In this document: in pieces, positions 1-8,727 of the stretch
How the letters are laid out: each line of letters starts with the position of its first letter
Numbering within the stretch: position 1 is the first letter of the stretch
Origin: Cudoniella acicularis
Taxonomy: Eukaryota > Ascomycota > Leotiomycetes > Helotiales > Helotiaceae
Assembly (NCBI GenBank): GCA_013054445.1
Contig: JAAMPI010001209.1
Location: 1 to 17,803, forward strand
DNA: 17,803 nucleotides
Direction of reading: 5' to 3'
Position numbers and translations under genes: made by a program
The notes under the pieces: model-generated
Seen by the model: only the letters and a program-made list of their open reading frames with translations
The model's database searches: none
What the model was told of the DNA's origin: nothing

Positions 1-16
1 AGAAGGACAAGCTATT

Positions 17-90
17 ATCAAGTCATTGAATCGACGAGCGTCAAATCAAGTCATTGCGTCGACTACTATCAAGTCAATCTATCCTAGCGT
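17..90. repeat. Degenerate short direct repeats at the left edge
   Basis: The motif ATCAAGTCA occurs three times (17-25, 45-53, 68-76). Each copy is followed within about 25 nt by a CGTCGA- or TCGAC-like sequence, and the periods are 28 and 23 nt. The units are similar but not identical. This looks like a decayed minisatellite or the edge of a larger repeat that continues left of the window. No coding potential was seen. Confidence 0.5.
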
Positions 91-109
91 CGAACTAGGT
101 CTGTGACAA

Positions 110-345
110 TTTTAATAAAGATTTTATTAAAGAATTTAATTTATATATAAATTAGGTATAAAAATATTTTTAAGTTTAAGAGCTAATTTAAAGATATTAG
201 CGTTCTTTAAAAAATTTTATATTTCTTATATTAAGTAATCTATATATAAATATCTTATATTTTAAATCTTAAATAATTATATTAAGCTTTCGTAGAGTTA
301 TAAGTACTTGAAAATCGCTATTTTTAGTTTTTTTTTGGTATAAAA
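110..345. other. AT-rich, TpA-rich tract, probably RIP-mutated repeat
   Basis: This block is almost entirely A and T, with many TATA, TTAA and ATTA strings and very few CpG, TpG or CpA steps. That composition is what repeat-induced point mutation (C to T in repeats) leaves in ascomycete transposon relics. It sits beside the direct repeats at the left edge. No open reading frame or transposon protein is recognisable, so the parent element cannot be named. Confidence 0.5.
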
Positions 346-1760
346 GGGTGGCCTATTAGGGGGGGCACGGACTTAAAGGGTATTATTGCTTGGCTGTGAA
401 AAAATCCTAGTGATCTATTCCGATTTACTTCTAAACTAAAAGATGTGGGAATGGCAGACATGACATAAGAGGGAGTTTGGCCCCCAATTTGCGCAGTCTG
501 AAAGCAAAAATGCAGTTGAAGCTTTGATAGTATGATTCATCCACAAACCTTGAGGCGACCAATTACCCAATCTCTCAGTGTCTAATTCTGGCAGTTTTCC
601 GACAAGGTTTATATAAAGCCTTTGCCTAATCGCAAGGCCTGTTAAAACTACCCCTTTCCCACGCAGCTCTCAGAACTGCCACACCAGAACTGTAAAATAT
701 ATTGTATATGGTTTTTTTCTCACCAGTTCATTTCACGAGGCAAATTGGTTAACAGCACAACTGTGGCGCATGCAGGGTTTTGCCCAGGCAACAGGTAGAC
801 TTTTAAAATTGGCTACTTGAATATATTAGGGAGCTGTATATCTGAGAAACTTAGAGGACGTTTCTTAGAACCTTGTCAAAATCGTACTATAACATGTATT
901 TAAAAGGCTCTTATTTTGCAGGAAATCTATTAAATGCCGCAGTAATTATTGGGGTTTATATTGGAGTTGTTTTATGTTAGCGATACAGTGAACTGATCGC
1001 GCACTAGAAAGTAGTGACGAAGGCCTTGCCTAATACTTCAAGTGACCATCTTATTCTTGTGCGCAATAAGTCACAAAAAAAAAAAAAAAAAAAAGACTGC
1101 TAATATGTCATCCATTTTATCGAGAAATACATCAATATTTCTATATCTCTCATTTAAGAATGATTCATTGTCGTTGCAGAAAGGGATTATGACGATGCAG
1201 GGTAACAGGGGCTCGCGTGCTGTAATTTTTAGCGAGTAACCCCTGAGAGCGGAGCGAACCCCGTGTCCCGCCTTCTCACTTCTTCCTTTTATTGGCATGT
1301 TTAATATCACAACCGAATGGCAAGACGTATATTGCTATTAGTCAAATAAACTAAACTATTCACCGTGGGGATTTGAATGGGCGGCTAACTATCAATGGCA
1401 ATAGTCCGATAGGATATGCTGATCAGCTGAGGTGAGACGTTCTACATGTGCTTCCGCAAGTGTCACACGACACATTTCCGCGAATTGAAATAAAAAGCTG
1501 AATTCTCGTGTGACATGAGGAGGCAATAAAGAAGACTCACCTCTTTCGATGTTTCTCAGTCTTTTTCCTTCTGCTTCTTCTCAAAAAATTAATCGGATCG
1601 CTCTTTTTTTGGAGTCCAAGCACTGTTCTTATTCACGATAATCAATAACTTAGTGCTTCTTTATTGCAATCAATTCACTCACAGGACTCACTACTATTAT
1701 TCAACATGGTACTCCCTGATCCTCCAAAAATACAGCATCGCGAAAACCCATTCTGACACA
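346..1760. other. Intergenic DNA upstream of the phosphatase gene; no gene seen
   Basis: No convincing coding region on either strand; the only open frames are short and centred on a poly-A run. The stretch holds a 20-base A homopolymer at 1075-1094 and a tRNA-like 76-mer at 1360-1435. A pyrimidine-rich run at about 1540-1585, of the kind common in fungal promoters, precedes the phosphatase gene. An upstream ATG at 1653 is in frame with that gene but would only add about 36 unconserved-looking residues. Confidence 0.5.
1360..1435 (-). other. tRNA-like relic or look-alike (degenerate)
   Basis: Read on the minus strand, this 76-nt stretch begins TCACC and ends GGTGA, which pair as five base pairs of an acceptor stem. 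An A-box-like CTCAGCTGA follows near the 5' end. An anticodon-arm-like hairpin has ACTAT pairing with ATAGT around an 8-nt loop. A B-box-like ATTCAAATC sits near the 3' end. The T-stem does not pair and the acceptor stem covers only 5 of 7 positions, so a functional tRNA is unlikely. A mutated tRNA or tRNA-derived SINE head is possible; chance resemblance is not excluded. Confidence 0.25.
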
Positions 1761-2461
1761 ATGCAGACGCATCCAACAATCTACCTCATCCGCCACGGCG
1801 AGAAGCCCCCAAAAGTTGACGGCAAAGACGTCGACGGCCTCTCGACTCAAGGTATAGAACGAGCACAAGGACTCCGACAAGTTTTCGGAAAGGAAAGCCC
1901 ATACAACATCCAATGCATTATTGCCGAGCATCCCAAGAAAGGTATACTTACTTTGCCGCGGAGATCATCTCAGCACGCTTTCAAAGACCCTGTCCGACTT
2001 CCACTGAGCAAACTGACTTCGAAAATAGACGGCGCCCGCGCCCGCCCTTACGAGACAATCCTCCCCCTCTCCCAAGACCTCGGGATAAAAGTGAATTCTT
2101 CAATCGATCGCGACGACGCCGAAGGAGCAGCTAAAGCCGCGAAAGCCTACCCGGGACCCGGAAACGTGCTAGTTTGCTGGGAGCACGGCGTTCTTTCTAA
2201 GATTGTGGAGGCTTTGGGTGTCCAGGAGAAAGTGGTTTACCCTAGTGACAGGTTCGATATCATTGTAAGTTTTCTTTTCTGGCATGGGGAACGGGGAATT
2301 GAGGAAGTGAAATGCTGATGGCTGTGATACAGTGGGCGGTGAAGAAACCATATGAGACTTTGGAGTGGGTTGGAAGTGAAAATATTCCTGGCTTGGATGA
2401 TGGTGCAGGTGATGCGAATCCGGGCACGGGTGTTCTTCCTGGTGGAGGGGTTAGTGTTTGA
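1761..2461 (+). CDS. Histidine phosphatase / phosphoglycerate-mutase-like protein, 3 exons
   Basis: Exons 1761-1941, 2029-2264 and 2333-2461 join in frame to 181 aa. The N-terminus has the branch-1 histidine phosphatase signature LIRHGEKPP, with phosphohistidine candidate His12 inside RHGE. The second catalytic His is probably His113 in CWEHG. Arg11 and Glu14 fit the phosphate pocket and acid/base positions. At about 180 aa it is a minimal single-domain member, shorter than glycolytic mutases, and resembles small fungal RHGE phosphatases of unknown substrate; glycolytic activity is not implied. Intron 1 (1942-2028, 87 nt) has branch site CTGAC at 2013-2017. Intron 2 (2265-2332, 68 nt) starts GTAAGT. 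Removing intron 1 fuses HPKK to DGARARPYE, the expected family sequence. ATG 1761 was chosen because the signature starts 8 residues later and A is at -3. No signal peptide, so probably cytosolic. Confidence 0.85.
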
Positions 2462-3228
2462 GGTACTACCAAAGACGAGAAAGTGTGTGCGTTGAGATTG
2501 TGCTAGCTTCCCTTTCATTCGTTGCTTTCGCTCTGGGTTCGTTGGAGAAGATTTTAAATTTTTTCTCGAAAATACCGCAGATCTTTAATTTTTACCCTCA
2601 CTATCTTCAAAACTACACTGCCACTTTTGCTTGACCTTTATGAGCAAGGTTTATATATTGTTCTTGGTAGTGGTAGCATGCAGTCATCTTGAATTTAGGT
2701 ATGGCAGTAAGTACCCTTTTGGTAAAATATCGCTTACCGCCCGCGCCCCTTTTCAAGGACAATGGCTCAGGTCGCTATTATATTTCTCGTGTCGCTACAA
2801 TAAAGCTACAGTATAACGCTGCCGAAAATTCACGGTATTCCAGGAACCATCCAAGAAACCTTTCGAAATCATTGGGCTTTGCGGTCTCCAAAAATGGGGA
2901 AGGTAGATATCGAAACTACACGTGATTCGCTCCCCTTCGGGAGCTAAAGAGAAAAAGTCTCCACCAAGATTACTCACTTTTTTTGAACGCCGATAACGCT
3001 CCGGAAGTGTTTTCCTAATCCGTAACGAAGCTCCCTTTTTTTTAAACTACGTAGCAGTATATATTAAAGGATCAGTATTCCTTGAAGTGGTGAAATATCC
3101 AAGTATTAACTGCTTCGTCCCGGTCTGACATAGTCTTTTGTATCAAATACTCCACCCCTTTTATCTATAAAACAATATCGCGTTCACACACGAGAAACCA
3201 CCCATTTGGAAAATCCCCAAGTAGAAAG
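2462..3228. other. Intergenic region between the two plus-strand enzyme genes
   Basis: No supported gene. Short open frames on both strands overlap one another and resemble nothing known. The right part contains the promoter and leader of the dehydrogenase gene. A hairpin-like CTCCCCTTCGGGAG at 2931-2944 could act in 3'-end formation or be chance. Confidence 0.5.
3166..3172 (+). promoter_or_regulatory. Probable TATA box of the 2-hydroxyacid dehydrogenase gene
   Basis: TATAAAA lies 57 nt upstream of the ATG at 3229, directly after a short C/T-rich run (CTCCACCCCTTTTAT). The spacing suits a fungal core promoter with a leader of a few tens of bases. The assignment rests on motif and position only. 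Confidence 0.45.
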
Positions 3229-4344
3229 ATGGCAAAACCAAAAGTCCTCTGCATCGGCAGCATCACGCAGTAAGTTCCACCCGGCACACCGCAACCAAAC
3301 CACCTCAGCTAAAACACTCTCCCCGCAGCGCAAAAGCAGAATGGGAATCCCTAAACTCCATCGCGGAAACCATAACCACCAATGCAACCAACCGCTCACA
3401 ATTCATCCAAGAAGCCCTTAGCGGCGCCTTCACTGGCGTCGTCGCCGCCTTCCGCTCCTTCACCTCCCTCAGCATCACCGGTATCTGGGACGCCGAGCTC
3501 CTCGCCGTCATGCCTCCCACTTTTAAATTCTTGTGCCAAAATGGAGCTGGCTATGATCCCATCAATGTCGCTGACTGCACCGCAAAGGGGGTGCAGGTGT
3601 GTAATGTTCCGGAGATTGCAGATGATGCTACGGCTGATACTTGTATGTTTCTTATCTTGGGAGCGTTGAGGATGTTTAATCCGTGTATGGCTTCTTTGAG
3701 GGAAGGGACTTTCAAGGGACCAGCTTTTAAGCTAGGGCATGATCCTAGGGGAAAGACGCTAGGGATTTTGGGAATGGGTGGGATTGGGAGGAATGTTGCG
3801 GTGAAAGCGAGGGGTTTTGGGATGAAGATTCGGTATTATAATCGGAATCCTCTGGATGCGGAACTGAGTGGTGGGGCAGAATATGTTTCTTTTGATGCGT
3901 TGATGGCGACTTCTGACGTGTTGTCTCTGAACCTACCATTGAATGTGAGTTTTCTCTTCTTTGGCTTGCTGGTTATGGAGTAAAACTAACGTAGAGCAGA
4001 AAAACACACGACATATCATTTCTACAACCGAGTTCGACAAAATGAAACAAGATGTTGTTATCGTTAACACGGCTCGTGGACCGGTAATGGATGAGGCTGC
4101 GCTTGTCGCAGCACTCGAGTCAGGTAAAGTGCGCTCGTGTGGTTTGGATGTTTATGAAGAGGAGCCAAAGATTCATCCTGGTTTAATAGGGAACCCAAAC
4201 GTGATTTTGTTGCCTCATGTTGGGACTTTGACTTTTGAGACGCAGAAGGCGATGGAGGTTTTTACTATTGGGAATGTGAGAAGAGCAGTAGTGGAAGGGA
4301 AATTACAAGGACTTGTGCCGGAGCAAGTAGGACTTAGTTTTTAA
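3229..4344 (+). CDS. D-isomer-specific 2-hydroxyacid dehydrogenase (glyoxylate/hydroxypyruvate reductase-like), 3 exons
   Basis: Exons 3229-3269, 3329-3944 and 4000-4344 join to 333 aa, the normal size for the family. It should reduce a 2-oxoacid (glyoxylate, hydroxypyruvate or similar) to the D-2-hydroxyacid with NAD(P)H in the cytosol; the substrate cannot be read from the sequence. The Rossmann loop GMGGIG is at residues 162-167. The catalytic triad is visible: Arg245 in VNTARGP, Glu274 in DVYEEEP and His292 in LLPHVG. Upstream, NGAGYDPINV matches the family's substrate-loop NxGxGxDxID segment. Both introns (59 and 55 nt) begin GTAAGT or GTGAGT; the second has CTAAC at 3986-3990. No signal peptide or SKL-type peroxisomal tail (it ends GLSF). 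It lies in tandem with the phosphatase gene, with 767 nt between them, so each probably has its own promoter. Confidence 0.92.
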
Positions 4345-5507
4345 TGAGATAGTTATTAACTTTATTTGTTGCTTTTTTTATTTAGGCCGTAGTCGGTGAC
4401 ATTAATCAGTTTTCTTAAGGAGAGACTGCGACATGAATACATATTGTAGACGGCTTAGTACATTATTTATGTTTATGTCCTTTTTTAAATATTTAATGTG
4501 ATTAGACGGTCTTTTACTTAATTCTCAGGTATTTAAATAAAAGTATAATAAACCACGCCGAGCCTACTGCAAGTCTATCCCGATATTATTTAACAACATT
4601 CACTGCTGCAGATGGATGCATACAAAGATCAAGCACCTATTAGAGCTTGGGACCTCTCATTCTCGATAATATATATACCTTTAATTCGCACCAGATATTA
4701 GGGGCCCTCGAGAGAAAGTTCTTCTACAGAGTGTCTGTTGTGATTGACAGAGAGGAAAGTCACTACATTTGTTAGAGCAACTGAAGTGGTATCCAGTGGG
4801 CAAAGGAGGGACGTTATGCAAACGAGATTTGAGGCTGACTGAGCAGCAGGATCCGCCAAGTTTAACGACCCCAGATTCTATCACTTAGCCAAAGTTCTGA
4901 CAAAGACGTGCGATGCCGTCGAGGAGCATTATTCTCGTCGATTGCTAATGCGGACTTAAGGAGAAGCAAATAAGGGAGCCTCTCCAAGAATCAATAAAAG
5001 GGGTTGATAACAGAGTCTTTGCTTTGTTAATTCTTTCTACTAAACTGGTTTACAGAAACTATCCTTTTTAATTGTCGAAGGATCACGAGCTACGGCTCTA
5101 CTAGGGAGGTTTGCTTAGATGTTGGTAGGTTTATGTAGATAGTATCTCATTTATTACAATCAAATTTCCATTGATTTGAACTAGCTCTGCTACTACCTCA
5201 ATTCTTATTCAACCCTTAATGGCTTATCGAATGGATCCCATCGACAAGCTCTTCATTATATTATTATTGACATCACGTCATAATTAAGTATATGCCTCCG
5301 GCCCGGCTTTCTACTATCTTGTACCACAGTACCCGTATGCCCTTACTAAGGCGACCCAACCTTCTGCCCATTGGCAGTACAGGTCGGGCTTCTGACTCCG
5401 GATGTCTGCTATTTCATCAGTTTTCAGTTTTTATTATATGTAAGAGAAGCCTAGTGTCATACCAAAATCTTGAATATATAACTACTGTCGTGGTGCAGAC
5501 ACCAGAG
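4345..5507. other. Gene-poor intergenic DNA
   Basis: About 1.2 kb with no recognisable protein on either strand. The first 200 nt are AT-rich and probably hold the dehydrogenase terminator. An 84-codon open frame at 5292-5546 runs into the fold-back element and has no family features. Confidence 0.5.
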
Positions 5508-5913
5508 CCTTTCCGGGCACCCGGGGTAGTACCCCGGGTATCCTGAATTCTAGAGGGTGTTTGCTATTATCGGAAAGAGAGAGAGCTCCGGCTCCTCGTG
5601 CTCGCTATCGCTAAACCTTAAAGCTATTCCCGGAAATGGGTAATAGTATAGGTGTATAAGTTATAATAATATAAAATACTCTGGAATTAAGGGTACAAGA
5701 GAGAAAGTATAGTACGAGAGTAAGGGTTTGTATAAGAGTCAGGAGTAGAAGCTACGAGTAGCTTCAATTTCGCGAGAGCGAGGTCAGGACTCTAATTCAG
5801 GATAAACCAAGAATAGTTAATATTATTCAGCATTCCTTAGTAGCCTCTTTACTATATATTTTTCCTCCGATAATAGCAGACATCTAGGGTACCACCCCAG
5901 GTGTCTGGAAAGG
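5508..5913. mobile_element. Fold-back (MITE-like) element with terminal inverted repeats
   Basis: The left end CCTTTCCGGGCACCCGGGGT matches the reverse complement of the right end, CCTTTCCAGACACCTGGGGT. Over the first 27 nt only four positions differ, all transitions. The inverted match resumes as TGTTTGCTATTATCGGA / TGTCTGCTATTATCGGA. Each end is also a hairpin on its own (about 13-bp stem, 3-nt loop): 5515-5543 around GTAGTAC and 5878-5906 around GGTACCACC. Further inside, TATCCTGAATT..TAGAG (5539-5555) pairs with CTCTAATTCAGGATA (5790-5804). GAAGCTAC-GAG-TAGCTTC (5748-5765) is another small hairpin. There is no transposase frame, so it would be non-autonomous. No clear target-site duplication was found. 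Transition-only differences fit RIP decay. Confidence 0.6.
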
Positions 5914-6828
5914 TTTTGTACAAACACATTAAAACTAGGATTAAGTAAGGCTGAGTAGAGGATCAAGACATGGATGTCCTATATACATCCTGCGTTCATT
6001 CTACAAAGAAATATTCTGCACTAAAATATCAAAGAGAAAACAACATGAATAATATAGTTGGCGATATACAGAGGATATATATCAAGCTACTAGGCGAGGT
6101 AGAGAGATCCTCGAATACGATCAAAGGTCCTTTTCAAACAATTGATAAGTTCTATTAGTGATTCCTTTGAATATGAGAGACGGGGACTTCAATAAGGCAT
6201 TACAGGTCTCTTTAACCTGCATGATTGTTAAGCAACATAGAAGCAGTGATGCAAAGTGATATATTGTTTGATCTGACCCATACTATGCAATACAGAACTA
6301 AGTAATGGGTACTTCGGGGTGAGGCATCTATATGAGGCCATGCTGACCCCGCACTAGCTGCAAGCACTAATATTGCTTGTTGCTTGACAATGGTATTAAC
6401 TAACATTGGTTAGGACTGCTACGCCTAGAAGCAGGGCGACTAGTAAATCGAGGCCCCCCCCCGGGGCTCCCCCTCGTAAGCCCCTTCGCTTAGTATCGCC
6501 TAATGGAAAGTTCTCTAAATCGGGCTAGGGGCTACGCATTTAGGATCGCCGTTTAGTGCTTTCAGTACTGGCTATTATAAGTTTTAGAGGTAGTGTTGTT
6601 GTTCTTAATAGAGCCTAGCGTTATCACTTGATAGTTATTCCTAGAGTAGGAGCTGTGCGTAGGTGGTATAACTTCCAAGTTGTACTTAGGGGCTAACCTA
6701 ATACAGTTTAGCTTATTTTGTGAAATCAAAACAACCTTGGAATCCAACCTTCCTTGATTTAACCATTTCATCAAGAACCAAACAAATTCCAATCTTACTA
6801 CTCACTCCCTCTGCCCATCCCTTCTAAA
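5914..6828. other. Intergenic DNA, probably repeat-derived; no gene assigned
   Basis: No supported coding region. A GC-rich palindromic patch lies at 6449-6476 (CGAGG, nine C, GGGG, then CCCCCTCG). Around 6520-6730 the sequence is rich in TAG and CTAG strings, as in decayed retroelements. A minus-strand frame at 6562-6792 looks vaguely protein-like but matches nothing I know. The last 40 nt before 6829 are C/T-rich and look like the leader of the next gene. Confidence 0.4.
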
Positions 6829-7014
6829 ATGGCTAACCTGCAACCCAACTTGCAGCCCAACCTCGGCGTCCCACCCCCTAGACCACAGCCTAACTTCAAA
6901 AATATGCAACAATTCCGTACGAATGCTGGTAATAATCTCCAACAGTTGAGCGTTGAACTTGACAGACTTGCGAATATGCCCCATGTCCAAAATAACCAAT
7001 TGATACAGCAGTAA
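6829..7014 (+). CDS. Small Pro/Asn/Gln-rich hypothetical protein
   Basis: ATG 6829 sits in an excellent context (AAAATGGCT) after a C/T-rich leader, and the frame reads 61 codons to TAA. The first 20 residues repeat LQPNLQPN and PPPRPQP. Residues about 24-60 look helical with heptad-like Leu spacing (LQQLSVELDRLANM). This resembles the N-terminus of a fungal family of small hypothetical proteins that carry a proline-rich head and a coiled coil, usually longer than this. The stop codon TAA lies inside a perfect donor GTAAGT (7011-7016). Splicing to the acceptor at 7065-7066 would instead give a 13-residue Cys-rich tail ending at a TGA near 7106. Function unknown; start fairly sure, end uncertain. 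Confidence 0.45.
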   Translation: MANLQPNLQPNLGVPPPRPQPNFKNMQQFRTNAGNNLQQLSVELDRLANMPHVQNNQLIQQ

Positions 7015-7235
7015 GTTCAAGCCGTCCAGGGCGATTTCGTGAGTTATCATTGGTATGGCTCTCCAGATGTTGCCAAAACGGGTCAGGAAGTTGCACAGTG
7101 CTTTGACCAAGCGGATACGTTCCCCAGCGCCATCTCTCGAACCGAGGGGATCTGGAAACGTCTCTCCCCTACCACACGCACCTCGTTGAACGAAATCGGT
7201 ACCTTTGACCCCTGAGCACCACACAGCAGGGCTCG

Positions 7236-7689
7236 AGTTACGTTGTCCCGCCCGAGTATCTCGCCCGGAGTAGAGGCGTTTTCGGATATGTTTTTTCAGG
7301 AATCGTGAAGTAGGGCATTGATGTGATTGGTGAGAGTCAACTCGTAGGATATCCCAAGCAGTGTCCTTCTGTTTTGATGGTTGATTACACGACTGGACTT
7401 CCCAATGCCCGTCTTCACGTGCTGCAGTTGCTTCAGCAGAGCTTCAAGCCCGGTGATGCTGTGGTTCAGACAAATTCTAGCTTGAGTAGTGTAAGTGCGC
7501 AGGGTTGTGAGAAAGTTGTTGGTGAATAAGCTGAATGAGACGGCGGCTGCGCAGGTAAGTGGGTTTGAGCATGGGGTGGCGGAAATCGTGGATGTGATGA
7601 CCAGTGGAGATATGTGGAGGACGAAAAACTTTGATGGGGATACGTTTAATGTTACGCCCTGGGCGACTGTGGTTTTGACTGCGGTGTAA
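7236..7689 (+). pseudogene. Decayed C-terminal fragment of a glycosyl hydrolase (GH39-like) gene
   Basis: In one frame 7314-7490 reads GIDVIGESQLVGYP, SVLMVDYTTGLPNARLHV and FKPGDAVV. A shifted frame from about 7506 to TAA 7687-7689 reads RKLLVNKLNET, EIVDV and NFDGDTFNVTPWATVVLTAV. I recall the same order at the C-terminus of fungal and bacterial glycosyl-hydrolase-39-like proteins (GESQLVGYP, PNAR, PGD, LLVNK, DGDTF, AVVTL). Breaks: an in-frame TAG at 7311-7313 where Gln (CAG) is expected, a frameshift near 7305, and a deletion plus frameshift near 7500 that removes the residues joining VYAQG to RKLLVNK. PEYLARSRG at about 7238-7264 may be further relic. The N-terminal catalytic part is absent. 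Non-functional; the family name comes from memory of motifs. Confidence 0.55.
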
Positions 7690-8727
7690 GACCTCCGTCA
7701 TATGTGTGTATGAGGCATTTAATTTCCTGAAAAGATACTCACACCAATTGCATGTTCGTTTCTTGAGGCATCCCAGACTAGAATCTGATTCAGAAGATCT
7801 GTCAATAGCAAAGAGGGAAATACAAGCATCATTTGATGTACTGTCCCCCAGAACAGAAATATTCAAATAGCATTACAAAAGCAACATTTGAGGATATGAA
7901 AAAGAAACATAAATTAATAAGATGAACTTCATCTAAAATGGGTTCTTTAATAAAAATGGAACGAAAAGAATGTGCGCTGGCAGAGTATTGGCCCCGGCCA
8001 GCTTTCTAGAGGCATGCTTCACCCTGAGTCTGTCAGCCAATATTGTTTTTCTGATTCTCATATTCCCATAGCGAGGCTACTTCGGGCTCCTAGAAAGAGC
8101 TGACGAAGTCACTGGACAGCTCGCTGAACTTCCCGGCACTCGAGAAGCATTTGCTAGCCTGCTCGTAATTGAGACGGGATATAACAAGTAGAGGATGTTT
8201 CACAACGGTGGCCGATATAGTTGTCCCTTGAGAGTGATGCCATGACCAACCGAGCCAGGCTGGTTGTCCTTTGGACCAGAATCTAAAGGAAATGTTAACA
8301 ATTTGTGTAGACTTGATGAAGTTGTCTCCGAGGATACTTAAGGGCTATCAGAAATCATAGACCGACAAAGACTAGGAAGATCCATAAATTTCGCCTCTAC
8401 CTATGATAGTTCCGCACACTAAACTCCGTAATTATTCCCTTTCTTATTACGCCGCGCTCGCAGACATTTGTGCATCCTTTCCGACTCCAGTTATGAGATT
8501 GAGAAATAGAGAATTCTATGGATGGGTATTCATCAGCAGTTGCACTTGGCAAACTTCGCAAACCAACTCCACATAGTCCCGGTATTATTTTCTGATGGTA
8601 AATCCAAGTCGGGACCCGATACGCGCCCCTACCAACGCCAAGCATCTCTAGAAGCAACGCCGCGATATTATAATGAAGGATATCCTTTGGGTTATTGGAT
8701 ATGCTAATGAATAGAGATTGCCTTCGA
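7690..8727. other. Intergenic DNA with possible coding remnants
   Basis: No intact gene. The segment 8072-8191 is listed separately. Overlapping frames at 8397-8657 (minus) and 8522-8707 (plus) are both open but carry no recognisable motif, and neither is supported. The right end should hold the 3' end of the J-domain gene, which is on the minus strand. Confidence 0.4.
8072..8191 (+). other. Coding-looking exon fragment, unrecognised
   Basis: Thirty-nine codons run from just after CCCATAG (8065-8071, an acceptor-like sequence) to TAG 8189-8191. They read as normal protein, with GLLERADEVTGQLAELPGT and then REAFASLL. Composition and helix periodicity look more like real coding DNA than the surroundings. 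No upstream exon or start is identifiable and I do not recognise the family. It could be a gene relic. Confidence 0.25.

Noticed and set aside
1075..1094. Twenty-A run as the 3' tail of a LINE/SINE retroposon
   Set aside because: No recognisable element body upstream and no target-site duplication seen; a plain homopolymer explains it.
1071..1310. Open frames on both strands spanning the poly-A tract
   Set aside because: They consist of a homopolymer (Lys or Phe run) plus motif-free sequence and have no splice or promoter context.
1653..1760. Upstream in-frame ATG of the phosphatase gene
   Set aside because: The family signature starts close to ATG 1761, and the extra 36 residues look like leader sequence.
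6802..7224. 140-codon minus-strand frame opposite the small Pro/Gln-rich gene
   Set aside because: It is the antisense shadow of a frame with a good start context and leader, and has no domain signal.
7491..7502. 12-nt GT..AG stretch as an intron in the hydrolase relic
   Set aside because: Far too short for splicing; a deletion with frameshift explains the break.
7477..7866. 129-codon minus-strand frame
   Set aside because: Antisense to the hydrolase relic, whose plus-strand motifs are recognisable.
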